DNA from: Saksenaea vasiformis B4078
Lineage: Eukaryota > Mucoromycota > Mucoromycetes > Mucorales > Saksenaeaceae
Direction: 5' to 3'
Assembly: GCA_000697055.1 (NCBI GenBank)
Contig: JNDT01001411.1
Coordinates: 39,411-103,410, forward strand
Length of the DNA: 64,000 bases
The position numbers and the translations under genes are program-made. Of this stretch, positions 45,521-56,102 are shown one piece after another; position 1 is the stretch's first letter, and the number at the start of each line of letters is the position of its first letter. The notes beneath the pieces are model-generated. The model worked only from the letters and a program-made list of their open reading frames with translations, did no database searches and was not told the DNA's origin.

Positions 45521-48312
45521 CTAAAACCCTCCGGAGAGGGTATCCACATTCGAAGTGGTGATATTTGGGTCTGGATGACGCGCTGGTCGACTGAAAGCCT
45601 GTGGCCTTCTTCCATCCAACCATACTGATACGGCAATTTCATAGATATTCTTGGAGCCATTTGTGTACCTGTTCCACAGTATGCAGCAGCTTTTGCATTC
45701 AAGGATACCGTGGTGGGTCACACCGTCCGTGGTCGTCACTTTTTCCAAACTTCGTTCGTGGCACGAATTACATATCTAGCAACATATCGATATCGGTTAT
45801 TTATACATATGAAGAAAGAATATAGCAAATAGTTTACCTGCGAAGTTAGATATTCATCGACCGTTACGACTAAGACTTGTAGCTGGCGTTCCCTTTGTTT
45901 CAGTGCACTCCAAAATTTCCCAACTGCGCCTGGTTGATGACCTTTGTACCTAACGTTTTCTTTTCCAAACATTCCAGCCCCGAAAACGATAAACGGAGCC
46001 TTCCCACCGTTGCTCGCATTAACTTTGGACTTTTTCCAGCGAGGCAGCCTCCTGTCAGTAATTGTCGATCGCACAGATGATATTGGCGCTTCTGTTGCCC
46101 TATTATAAATTATGTAACCGTAAGCCCATCAGCTACCCGTAATAGAGAGAGGCTTACGTTTCCTGTCTTGTTACGATCTGACTCCTGTTCCTCGATTCTT
46201 GCTCCTGTCGAAGCCGCGCCCGCTTCCTTTTCCTCTTGTTGCGGTTCATCTGTCGGGTTTTTCGGTTTCGTTTTGTCTTCTTTCGTCGACGACGGTCGTA
46301 CTTTTTGCCGCCGTTGATCAGCATGTTCGCAATTTCTTCCCTAGCTCGTTGCTGACCCTGATAATTGTAGAAGCGGTTTCGACCTCGGCCTGCATGGTAA
46401 AAGGTGAAAATCGCTGTATGATGGGCAAAGAAATAACGAAGATACTCGGCGTATTGATCATTGCTAGCTGTTTTTGCTGTGGGAGACTCGGATTCAATCT
46501 CCTTAATCCCTGTTGCTTGTTTTTCTTTGTTAAGCTCGTGGTTCCTACGTTTGGACCCTGTTATGGCATAATACTCGGTGGTGGAACACCGCCGAATCTC
46601 ATGATTTTCTCCAGAAGTGTCATAAGAGGCAGTGAACAAAGCGCGAACACCAGGGTCCAAAGCTGCTGGACAAAAATATTCCTGAACTTCCTTGGTATTC
46701 AAGTCTTCAAGTTGGATACATTCATCGATAGTTGTTTTAACCGGTTTGGCACGCGAAAACTGAAAATGGACCGAAAAACCATCAGTCATCACTTGATTGC
46801 GGAACATTTGCTTTGAATCGATTCTAAACAATATGTTAAGCTAAACAATCGCTTTGCCAATAATCGAATTGTAGCTTACTTGTTGAAATTGTATCGCTCC
46901 ATGTCGAAACACTGATTAAACAGTGCAAGATTTCTATCGTAATCACTGTTAAGTGATACGCTAATTGACGCAAGAGCCGCCAACGACTTGGCATTGACCG
47001 TGACAAAGCGCCAGTGAAATGATGGAAGCGGTGCTAGTGAAAAGAGTCTCGGTAATGATGTGCACTCTTCGTATTGCTTGGTGTTGTTACTTGCAAACGT
47101 CATAAGAATTGAGGCAGCCTCGGCCTCCTGATGTAATTCCGTGTATTTTGCAAGAATGTACCGGGGGGGAAGGGTGTATTTCCTAGGCGACGTCGCCATT
47201 TGCTGATTGTTTATATGGGAATGGAATGACTTCTTGTAGTTCGTCGAGGATGCTCCGAACGGAGTCGATGGTATGTAGGGACACCAGAGTCACAGCACCG
47301 AATGGCCACGTAGGCTCACCGTTTGCGATAATTTCCATGATGTAGTCCCAAACAATCTGTCGAGCGTCGCCCTTGCTAAGTTCCTATCATATCTTATAAG
47401 TATCTAAAAGCCAATTTAGTTAATTATTTGAACTTACGGGTTCGAAATGTTGCAGTCTGTGTACAGAATAAGCTGCTACTCGACCGTAAAAATTTTCGAC
47501 TATATGGCTTGTATAGGCCTGTGCTAGGGAAAGGCAGGCAGCCGACAGAGCATCACTGTACCCTTTGAAACCTCGGAGCGGATATGCAATTCCTGGATAA
47601 CGCACTTGAAATGACAACCACTCTTGCCTGAGTGATTCGGGAAAGTTTTGATTCGTATTGGAGATTGTTTTGCCGAGAACTAATTGACAGACCGAGTACC
47701 AAACCGGAATCTTAGATTCAGAGTGATCGATAATATAACTGTTGACGAATAATTGTGCCCTGCATACGACCTGCCTTACGAAACCAGAGAGCTCCACAAT
47801 CCGTGCTCGTAATCTGTCTGGAATTCCTTCACGTACGATGGAATCGAATGGTATAACGCGCGTAAAAGTCTCGCTATCCGACTGGAGAAATTCTTTTGTT
47901 TTTTCTTTTATGCCTTTTTTATGGTTTATACATTTCGACGATCTTGAGGTTCCGTGTCCAGCTCCACCGCAAGATCTACATGGTCCAATAGCATTGGGGT
48001 TGTTCGTTATTTCATCTCTTTCAATCTTCGCACGTTTCTTTTGGGTTTTTTCCACTCCGTCTTTTCTTTTTCTCTTCCCTTTATTTCAAGTTATTTAGGA
48101 AACTAAGGACGCCAGCATTTGGTATAAATTACCTTTGAAGAGTTTACATTTAATGTCTCTTCTTCAGGCGTGGCCTCGCGAACCGCAGTCTGAGCAGATG
48201 GCTGCAAGTAGATAGTGTAAGATAAACGTCTAGACACAATAACTTCACCTTCGGCTTCCTCTTCCTCTCGTTGTTTTTTCTTCATCATCTTTTTGTAGTA
48301 TATGAAGAGCAT
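45521..48312 (-). pseudogene. Fanzor-like (eukaryotic TnpB/OrfB-related) nuclease gene, probably inactive
   Basis: Exons: about 47438-48100, 46880-47383, 46158-46823, 45838-46099, 45521-45775; an N-terminal piece at 48103-48312 is likely. The N-terminal part has a CCHC-type knuckle (CRSCGGAGHGTSRSSKC). The RuvC-I motif is CPAALDPGVRALFTAS (Asp codon 46655-46657). NRFYNYQGQQRAREEIANML and a very basic stretch follow, then FIVFGAGMFGK. VVTVDEYLTSQICNSC opens the TnpB-type zinc ribbon, closed by LECKSCCILWNRYTNGSKNI. That last block is the RuvC-III site, normally RDxNAAxNI; here Asp is Tyr (codon 45665-45667). Exon 46880-47383 also needs a one-base frameshift near 47183-47230 to stay open. Known Fanzors are RNA-guided DNA nucleases spread by transposons. 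No guide-RNA (omega-RNA) region was identified. Confidence 0.78.
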
Positions 48313-48399
48313 GGGGGCATATATCGGTATACTGAGAGAAATCAGTATTGCTGAAATCAGTCACAAGTTGATCATTGTAAAGGATTAAAAAATAAGAAG

Positions 48400-48545
48400 G
48401 TGTGAAGATGTGTGAACAAGGTTGAAGGGGTGAGGATGTGCGAAGAGTGTGAAGACGAGTGAAAAAGTGACGACAAACGAAAAAGTGATGACGAACGAAA
48501 AAAATGGGGGCCACTGAAAAAGTGAGACAACTGAAAAAGAACTGA
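48400..48545. repeat. Imperfect tandem repeat (GTGAAGATG / GAAAAAGTGA type)
   Basis: Short units such as GTGAAGATGTGTGAA, then GAAAAAGTGACGACAAAC, GAAAAAGTGATGACGAAC and TGAAAAAGTGAGAC recur with small changes. The strand is purine-rich. It lies immediately upstream of the 5' end of the Fanzor-like gene. Confidence 0.65.
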
Positions 48546-50409
48546 TGGATCTTTGATCGTTTGCCTATGTACGGATTCAAGTATCAGGATTACAACTTTA
48601 GGAGCACAGTAAATATCGCTATGATTCCAAACGAAGATTGTCGTGGAAGACGCAATAGCTATAAGATGTCCCGAACTTTTGGTATTCAACGTCTACCGGT
48701 CATAATGACTGACGATGAATTCAAGAAGGGACAGTTCCGTAAAGTTATACAAGATATTGGCTAGCGACTGGAGAAATAAAAACATGCATCTGATGATCTG
48801 ACAACTATTAATCTCAGATCATACTTTAAAATGGCGGAAGCTAACCCGCCATTGTTGTCAATCGTAGAAGCCAGAGTTAGATCTCCTCATTAAACTTCCG
48901 TCCTCTCCTTTATATCTACGTACATCAATGACAGAGAGATAATAGCAGGAACAATACTTCGAGTAATAATCAAAGCCTCTGACCACAGTCGCAGAAATAC
49001 AATCATGTACCACGACAAATAGGAAATGCGAGTATGCCCATAATATCAAAAGCTTCCTGACCTGTGATTCCTCACAAATCCCTACGATTCCACATAGTTT
49101 AGTTTGTCATTGCAGTTATATATTCGCTTTTCTGTCGAAGGTTTAATCCTTCCAATGAAAGTTAAGCCGTTAATTCGGTTCATTTTACATCTTGGGCATA
49201 TGGATCAACGCCTGTCCATAGTTAAGGATGAAACGCTTTCATATATATATATCCGCAGGTGGATAGGGCATGGATCATATCAAATGCTGTGAAGGACGTA
49301 AAAGCTCGCATAATCATAACATAATGTGTCAAACTCGTCAGTATACTACTTATTTGATTATTCTTCACAGTACTCTAGATAGATCTTGCTCTCTGAAGAT
49401 CCAAGTTTACACTGAAGAAGAATTGGAACAAGCGATCGTCATTGCGTCGATTTTATGTCACGAGGTTAATCAACTTACATAAAACTTGGCCTTCCCAGTG
49501 GACGCAAGATTTATTCGAGTAGCATAAAGATGATCCATGGTTAGTAAGTCGAATAGTATTTTGATGTCATTTTACCTAATCCAAGGGGGGCGTGGTTCAC
49601 GCAACTGTAGCGGCCCGCCCAGCACCTGGAACGGTAGAGACGGTGTGAGGTTGGCGCCATGAAGCGATGCAACGTCTGGCAATCTATTGCGGGAGATGGG
49701 CGACACTGATTGTGTGTGACAACATTTACTTGCTTTGAGTGTGGGCATAAAGAGTGAACATGGCCAAGACAGCGCGGGCCAGCGGTCATGCAGCCTAAAC
49801 GACAGACGTGAATAATCTTGTATATGTAATGAAGAACTGACATGCTCATCGGGATGTTCGTACCAACAGAGCCAAAGAAAAAAGGAAAAAGTGTTCGCTT
49901 AAATACGCATCACTTTCCGTTATCCGAACCTTCTTGATATTTGATCAAACTCAGTTATTGGTGAGTTGCTTCGTAGAATTTTTCCTTGTCCCTACAACGA
50001 GGAAAGAATGATATAGCATGCCGAATCCAGGCTTGGCAGTCTGATCTTGTTACTTTGATTACTGAATCATATTTCGATCCGTAATCCATGTCATGTTTAT
50101 CCGAGATGTCCATTACATTTGGCATATAAGAGAGGAAGTGTAGCAGTGCTACAGATAGGCCTTCATGACCTTGTGTGCGGATTGGCTCTAGTTAGCGATG
50201 ATTAAGATAGCGACGACATTGTATTCAATACCATTTGTATATATTTGCTGTCCGCATATAGACGTGTTCATATAAAAGGACGGGATCCTAAATCCAGGAC
50301 CCCTACGTTTTTATCATTCAGAAATCGGTACTTACCATTCCTAACGAACATCCTGGAAGCTCGCTTCCTCGCCCTTACCCTCTACACCTACAAATCCGAT
50401 CTTCATAAG
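48546..50409. other. Accessory-type intergenic DNA
   Basis: A 67-codon plus-strand frame (48561-48764, beginning MPMYGFKYQDYNF and ending RKVIQDIG) looks like the C-terminal part of a protein, but no family was recognised. A second protein-like tail (ending IVIASILCHEVNQLT at 49482) is similar in character. These may be gene relics. The dispersed repeat copy at 49560-49935 lies inside this stretch. Confidence 0.4.
49560..49935 (-). repeat. Dispersed diverged repeat, copy A
   Basis: Read on the minus strand, this segment resembles 56905-57290 on the plus strand over about 370 bp. The best block is CGTATTT/CAAG..., GTGATGCGTATT, TTTGGCTC(C/T)GTTGGTAC and GACCGCTG(G/T)CCCG. The two copies are therefore in opposite orientation, 7 kb apart. 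A frame containing ACMTAG-like CMTAGPRCLGHVHSLCPHSK is open here but degraded in the other copy. It is probably a relic of a mobile or recently duplicated gene. Confidence 0.6.
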
Positions 50410-51069
50410 TTAATAGCGACGTTGGCCATAGGTCGTGCTATTACAGGAAGTGGTCCGTTCACGTACCAATCCTACTTTAACTGTCTTTGCTTCTTTTCCA
50501 TGAAGTTTTCCCTTTCTGGTCAAGGATGGGGCCCAAAGCTTTCTCAAAGATATATCTATTACTCCAGCCTCAGAAATGGCGCCTAATACAGTAATCTTAA
50601 CTCCATTTCCAGTTGGTATAGTGCCTTTCGCTGCAGTTTCGTTCGCAGAACGGCCAATATTTCTTTGAGTATGCAAGTTAAACCCAGCATCAACGATAAA
50701 GACGCAGTTCTAGTGAAGTCCAAGACTTGCATCATTTCCCATTGAGCGACTTTATCCTTTCGCAAAGCTATCACCCCGTCATAGTTCCTTGCTGCAGGAA
50801 CCTCTTTCAAGTTTTTGAACGTTACATGACATTTATTGACTAAGTCTTCAGTTGTCTCATATCAGTCAGGATAGAGCGGGATTTCTGTCGATATAATCTA
50901 CAAGAAACTGGAAGTGCGCTTCAGTCAGCGTCCCATAATATCTAGTGCGAGAATTTCTCTGAGCAACAGGGAGCCACTGTTCTTCATCCCGGTTGTATGT
51001 TTCATATAATGTTGAGCAGTTCGCACATTTATACCTGTGGTAAGTGCTGCTTCGTTTGCTGTTTGTCAT
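50410..51069 (-). pseudogene. Tc1/mariner-like DDE transposase relic
   Basis: Frames on the minus strand hold pieces in the usual order of a Tc1/mariner-type transposase. First is an N-terminal helix-turn-helix-like GTLTEAHFQFLVDYIDRNPA. Then, after a frame change, comes VDAGFNLHTQRNIGRSANE, in which the Asp is the first catalytic-triad residue, followed by TGNGVKITVLGAISEAGVID. The remainder of the triad is missing or degraded. The reading frame is broken near 50670-50720, so this is not a functional gene. No terminal inverted repeats were identified. Confidence 0.65.
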
Positions 51070-51520
51070 CCTTCAATCACCAAATCAGACAGCTTTTTGA
51101 TTTGTTGTGGGTGTATTTTCTATATGAACCTCTCGTTCTAGCTTCATGCTCATGCTACACACATGGTCTGTTCGGGAAAGTGGACAATTGAGCCTTTCAG
51201 GTGTTTGGGAATTTTAGCCAATGATACTCGCTCTGTGACGTCTACAAATCATAAATTTTCCAAGTGACGCAAAAAAAAAGTCAGCACGCAGCTATTTTTT
51301 TTGTTTTTTCAAGGCCAACAGACAAAAGAGATAAGGCTACACGAAAGGGAAAAAAAAAGGGCTTCCGCAAGAACAAAGAAAGAAACCAAGAAAAAACACA
51401 AAAAAAGAAAAGAAACCAAAAATAAAAAAGATAGACAATCTTTTCTTTGGGGGGTTGTTTTGAGTTGGTCAAGTTTCTGCATTTATCTTTTTTCCATCAT
51501 TATCCTTTTATATATTTGTC
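51070..51520. other. 5' flank of the Pcf11 gene
   Basis: About 450 bp with purine-rich runs (51330-51430) directly before the Pcf11 start. No gene was recognised. Confidence 0.45.
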
Positions 51521-51536
51521 ATGAGTGGCGTACCTC

Positions 51537-51570
<34 letters not shown>

Positions 51571-54010
51571 GCAACTGGCGAATCCTGACGCTGTTCGACG
51601 CAACTACCGCACTGCACTTTACGAGTTGACTTTCAATAGCAAGCCCATCATTACAAACTTAACCATCTTGGCTCAAGAAAACCAACATGCTGCCAATGTC
51701 ATCGTTCGTGAGATTGAACAACAGATCCGACATGTAAGTATCTATAAACTCACCTACAATACTTATGCAACTTCATTCCAGAATGCTCCCGGTCAAAAGT
51801 TACCCGTGTTGTATTTAATTGACTCGATCTGTAAGAATGTTGGTGAGGTCTACGTAAATCACTTTGCAAGGAACATCGTCTCCATTTTCCTTGATGCTTA
51901 TACTCTGACCGAACCACACACAAGAAGAAGTTTCGAACGTTTGCTACAGACTTGGAAAAATGGAATGCCCAATGGATCTCCCGTCTTTTCTAGACATATC
52001 ATTGAATCAATCGAACGCGCCTTGAACTTTATGCGTGAACGATCTCAACCTGCTTCACCACCACATCATCAACAACGACAAATGGGCGTATCTGCTCGTA
52101 ATCAACAAATTCACGTAAATCCCAGCTTTGTCAAGGTAACGTCCATTGCTATTCGCTTTTTTTCTTTGTTTTTGGATGGATTGGGTTTGACGGTGGGAGG
52201 TCATCACGTAGAATCAACGGGAATCACGCGATCCTCGAGGACGAGCTCGTTATCCTAAAGAACGAGCCGCAGACAATCGCCAATTCATGTCCCCTTCCAC
52301 GCCACCTGGACAGGCCCAAATGCCCGCACAAACTCCAACAGCACCCACACCTGTTCAAGCCCCTACACCATCTGCCACTCCAACCACTGGCGTACAGGTA
52401 TATCTATACTACAAGAAGTGTATGTATGAATGCTGATGTACAAACGTAGTCTCCTCAGACATCTCAGGCAAACATTTTATCGACACTTCAGAGCTTGCTT
52501 CCTGCACAGTCTACACCGAATCAAAGCAGTACAACGACAGACCCTGTTTCGCAAATATTAAACCAGGTATGGAGAATGGATACGGTGGGGGACGTGGGTT
52601 ATCTGATTTAAAAAAAATCAAATAGATTCAGACGATACTTCCTACGCTTCCTCCTGCGCAAGCATACCCGATTCAACAATACATGTCACAGATTTTGGCA
52701 AATACACCGGCGGCAGCAGTGCCTGCAGCTCCCGTAAGATCTTCACCAATGCTTCTTCCTTCTTCGATAGCGGCTCCGGTCATGATTCAACCCTCGGCTT
52801 CTCCTGTGCCACCACCTGTGGTTCGTTTGGCACATCCTACGGCCCCTACGCCTACCTCTACGCCGATTTCCACTTCCACTCCCACATCTGCCCCTACATC
52901 CATGTACACACCAGCAGTCAACACGAATGAGTTGTTGAAGGGCCTGACTTCCTTAGGATATCTAAATAGCGCGCCGGTATCCAATACCACAGAGACCGGC
53001 AGATTCCTTTTGGACAGCAAAGATTTACAAATGTGTGTAATTAGTTGTTATTATTATTTCTCTTTTTTTTTGCTCAAAAAAAATATCAATAGCTCAAGAC
53101 CTGGTGCAGTAGAGGCACTGTATTCAGGGCTGCCACTGCAATGCAAGCAGTGTGGGTTCCGGTACCCAAAGACGGACGAGGGGCAAACCAAGATGGATGC
53201 CCATCTTGACTCCCACTTCCGACAAAACCGGAGGATGAAAGAACGTGTTAAACGCGGTCTTTCCAGATCCTGGTTTGTCACTGAGGAAGAATGGATCAGT
53301 GGTGCTGGAGGCGAAGTGACAAGTCAACAAGGTACACATAGTAAAAGTCAAAGACAGAAAGAAAGCGAGAAGCAATGCCTACATGAGTCTACGCTCTCTC
53401 TAAAAATGATAAGAATCATATCATGTTTTAACGTTTGGATCACAATTAATTTTTTAGCACCCGCCTTTTTAAACGATCAACAATTCCAAGTGCATTCAAG
53501 CGACAGCCCAGCAGCCGAAAATACTGAAAAAGCAGAAGATCATACAGTTATCATGCCTAACGAAGATAGGAAACCGTGCCCCATTTGTGGTGAACGATTT
53601 ATTGATTTCTGGAACGATGAAGAAGAAGAATGGATGTATAAGAACGCGGTTTTAGTAGAGAACACGGTAAGCTATCAACTGAGAAGCAGAAAGAAAGGAG
53701 AAAAAAAAAGAAACCCTAGTTTTTGCAAAGAAAATGAGATTGATTCTTGTGCTACATATGAAAAGATATATCATGCTACATGTCACGCGGATGCCATTAA
53801 AAGTGGGACATTGGTTCCTGGAGACACCATACCCGACTCGGAAATGATAGATGTAAATAGTCATTATCACAAACGCAAGGCAGAGGATCAGATTGGGGTA
53901 TATTGAATATAGATTAGTCTTTTCTCTCTCAGAAACTTACCGAGCATTAGATGGAGTATCAAGCCGAACAAAAGGTTCGCCGAACAGAAGAGGATTCAGA
54001 ACAAGCATAG
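51521..54010 (+). CDS. PCF11: Pre-mRNA cleavage complex factor Pcf11
   Basis: Nine exons: 51521-51733, 51782-52135, 52212-52397, 52459-52566, 52626-53032, 53093-53331, 53458-53666, 53766-53897, 53951-54010; 1908 nt, 635 residues. An unusual N-terminal run of 13 Gln follows MSGVP. The CTD-interacting domain at about residues 20-150 shows YELTFNSKPIITNLTILAQE, KLPVLYLIDSICKNVG and WKNGMP. Pro/Thr/Ser-rich linkers follow. The C-terminal region has the two Pcf11 zinc fingers: LQCKQCGFRYP...DAHLDSHF and CPICGERF...HATCHADAI, separated by the Clp1-binding type WF segment (SRSWFVTEEEWI). Pcf11 joins the RNA polymerase II CTD to 3' end cleavage and termination. The last exon was chosen because splicing restores a basic/acidic tail. 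Confidence 0.93.
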
Positions 54011-54488
54011 TACAGTTAGTCGCTCTTTTTTCTTTCTTATCGTCTTCTTCTTCTTCTTTTTCCTTTTCTCTTGTTTAAATTGATATTAAAAGCCAGAAGC
54101 CTTCTGCATCGCTCATTTGACCTTTCTTTTGTTGTTGTTGTTATTGTATGAGAAGCATCAGATTGAAGAATAGAAAACACTCGCGTTTAAGCGAATTCTC
54201 GGAGTATATTCGCCTATCACTTAAAAGAGTCCATTCACCTCTCTAGGCATATGAGGCTTATTTAGAGTGGGGGGGGGGTAAAAAAAAAGTATGGTTTTAA
54301 TGAACAGTACTAGTAATCTTCAAAAAAAAAAAAGGATTTCCAATGCTATAAAACGTAATATCGAGACTTTCTGCTCATTGGGATGTTGTGTGAGGGATGG
54401 AGAGGAACTATCTTACAGGGCTGGAAAATATACAAAAGGCATGAAAAGGGGTAGTTGGGCAAGTAAAATGTATGCGCGATTAAACAGA

Positions 54489-56102
54489 TCAAAGATAGAT
54501 GCGTCTCAGATCCGCAGGTGTTGTAATTTTCTGGCATTGTGGGCAAAGCTTTTTAGATCCCAAGGTATGCAGCCAGCAGTGTTCGCAGTGAACATGCCAA
54601 CAGACAATAGAAGTCAGTGGTGTTTTGTAAGGTTCCAAACAAATCAAACATCGCGGTGCCGAACGCGAAGCCATTTCCTAAAACCGCCCATCAGCTCACA
54701 CTCGGTAGAAAAGACCAATGCTTTACCAGCTGTTGCAGCCTTGATTTCAGTGACTCAATCACAAGTCGCGAATGACCTCCGCCTCCTCCGCCCATTCTGC
54801 CAGATGTAGTTTGTGTCCATCCAGCATCAGAGACTGTTTCCTCAAACTCGCTTCTCCTTCCCCTATATACATGTCAAAAATGTTCGATACATCAAAGGCA
54901 AACTTACTCGTTATCTGCTTCTGTCGGCGTGCTTGCACCTCGAGTGACGCCTGCCGACACCATTTCTCTTAAGGCTGATACATCTTCGTTTTCATCGTCA
55001 CTGACAACGATATCACATTCTGTGTACTGGCTCTGTCCGTATTGTTCGGCACCATCGTCTTCTACATCTAGTTCCTCATCTACATCTTCCTCTTTACTTG
55101 TCGTGGCAAACCCGGCACCTATCCAGGTAAATGACGTGAGCTCTCCATGTCCTTCCTTTCTCCCTTTGCTTGTATACCTCTGTAACCGCCTTCCATCATG
55201 GCAGTGGCACGAACTCTAGTTTGTCCAGCCCATTCGTACTCTTGCCAACCCAAATTGTCGTCGACAATTGATGAAGTTGCCGATGGAGAGGATGTGGTTG
55301 GTGGTGGTCCATTGGCTAGACATTGGTCAATGTGAAGATTGACAGCATCCGAATCGCCGTGAATAGGCTGGTTACAAATAAAACACGTTTGAACATCCTC
55401 GTACAACACTGGCTCATGATTTTCATGCGAAGTAGTTGGCACGTCTATTTGGCGTTTATAAGCATAGCCATTCGCAAAAGGTAAACGTTTCTTTTTACCA
55501 ATTCTTCGTAGAGCTTCTTGTCGTGCTGTTCGATTCTTCTGTATTGAGTCCAGTGTCTGTTCATACAAATTCATCTTTCGCTTTCCCGAAGACTTCTCCA
55601 ACTGTTGACGCGCGACGACAGCAGCGCCTCGTTTGCCTTTGCTGTTTCCCAATGAGCATAAGTTAACTTGTTTCCCCATTTAAAGCACAATACAGTACTT
55701 TCTATCGTTTGGATCATGATATACTTCTGAGGTAATCTCATCAAGACGTGCAAGTTCAAATTGGTAATGATGCTGCCATTCCGCGGGCTCTATACGACGT
55801 TCACAGATCGGGCATTTTGGTAGATCGCGTCTGGCTTCTCGAGATAAAAACAGACTAGGTGAATTCGTCGTTTTCCTAGCCGATTCTTCTTTTTTACCTC
55901 GTTTGCCGTTGTTGTCGACAAGCGTCTGAAGTTCTCGTGCAAGGCTTCTGCGTTTTTTTGGTGGTGCTCTAGTTTTTATTTATTTCCACTTTATTCAGTC
56001 TATCGGGTCGGGTTTTGTCTGACTTTAGATAGGGGATTTCCCTCCTTACTTTTGAACATTAGCTGCATGAGCATGGCGCTCGACATTACTCGGAGAAGAC
56101 AT
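54489..56102 (-). CDS. RING E3 ubiquitin ligase, RNF220-like
   Basis: Six exons: 56050-56102, 55699-55968, 55178-55641, 54908-55118, 54727-54862, 54489-54677; 1323 nt, 440 residues. A zinc finger CPICERRIEPAEWQHHYQFE near residue 62 and a second CFICNQPI...VNLHIDQCLA belong to the RNF220 pattern of N-terminal zinc fingers. An acidic region and a short coiled coil (LVIESLKSRLQQL) precede the C-terminal RING: CLICLEPY, CWHVHCEHCW and CPQC. The chain ends PADLRRIYL, as in vertebrate RNF220, which ubiquitinates transcriptional regulators. Fungal substrates are not deducible. The start (MSSPSNVERHAHA) is fixed by the phase of the first intron. Confidence 0.87.
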
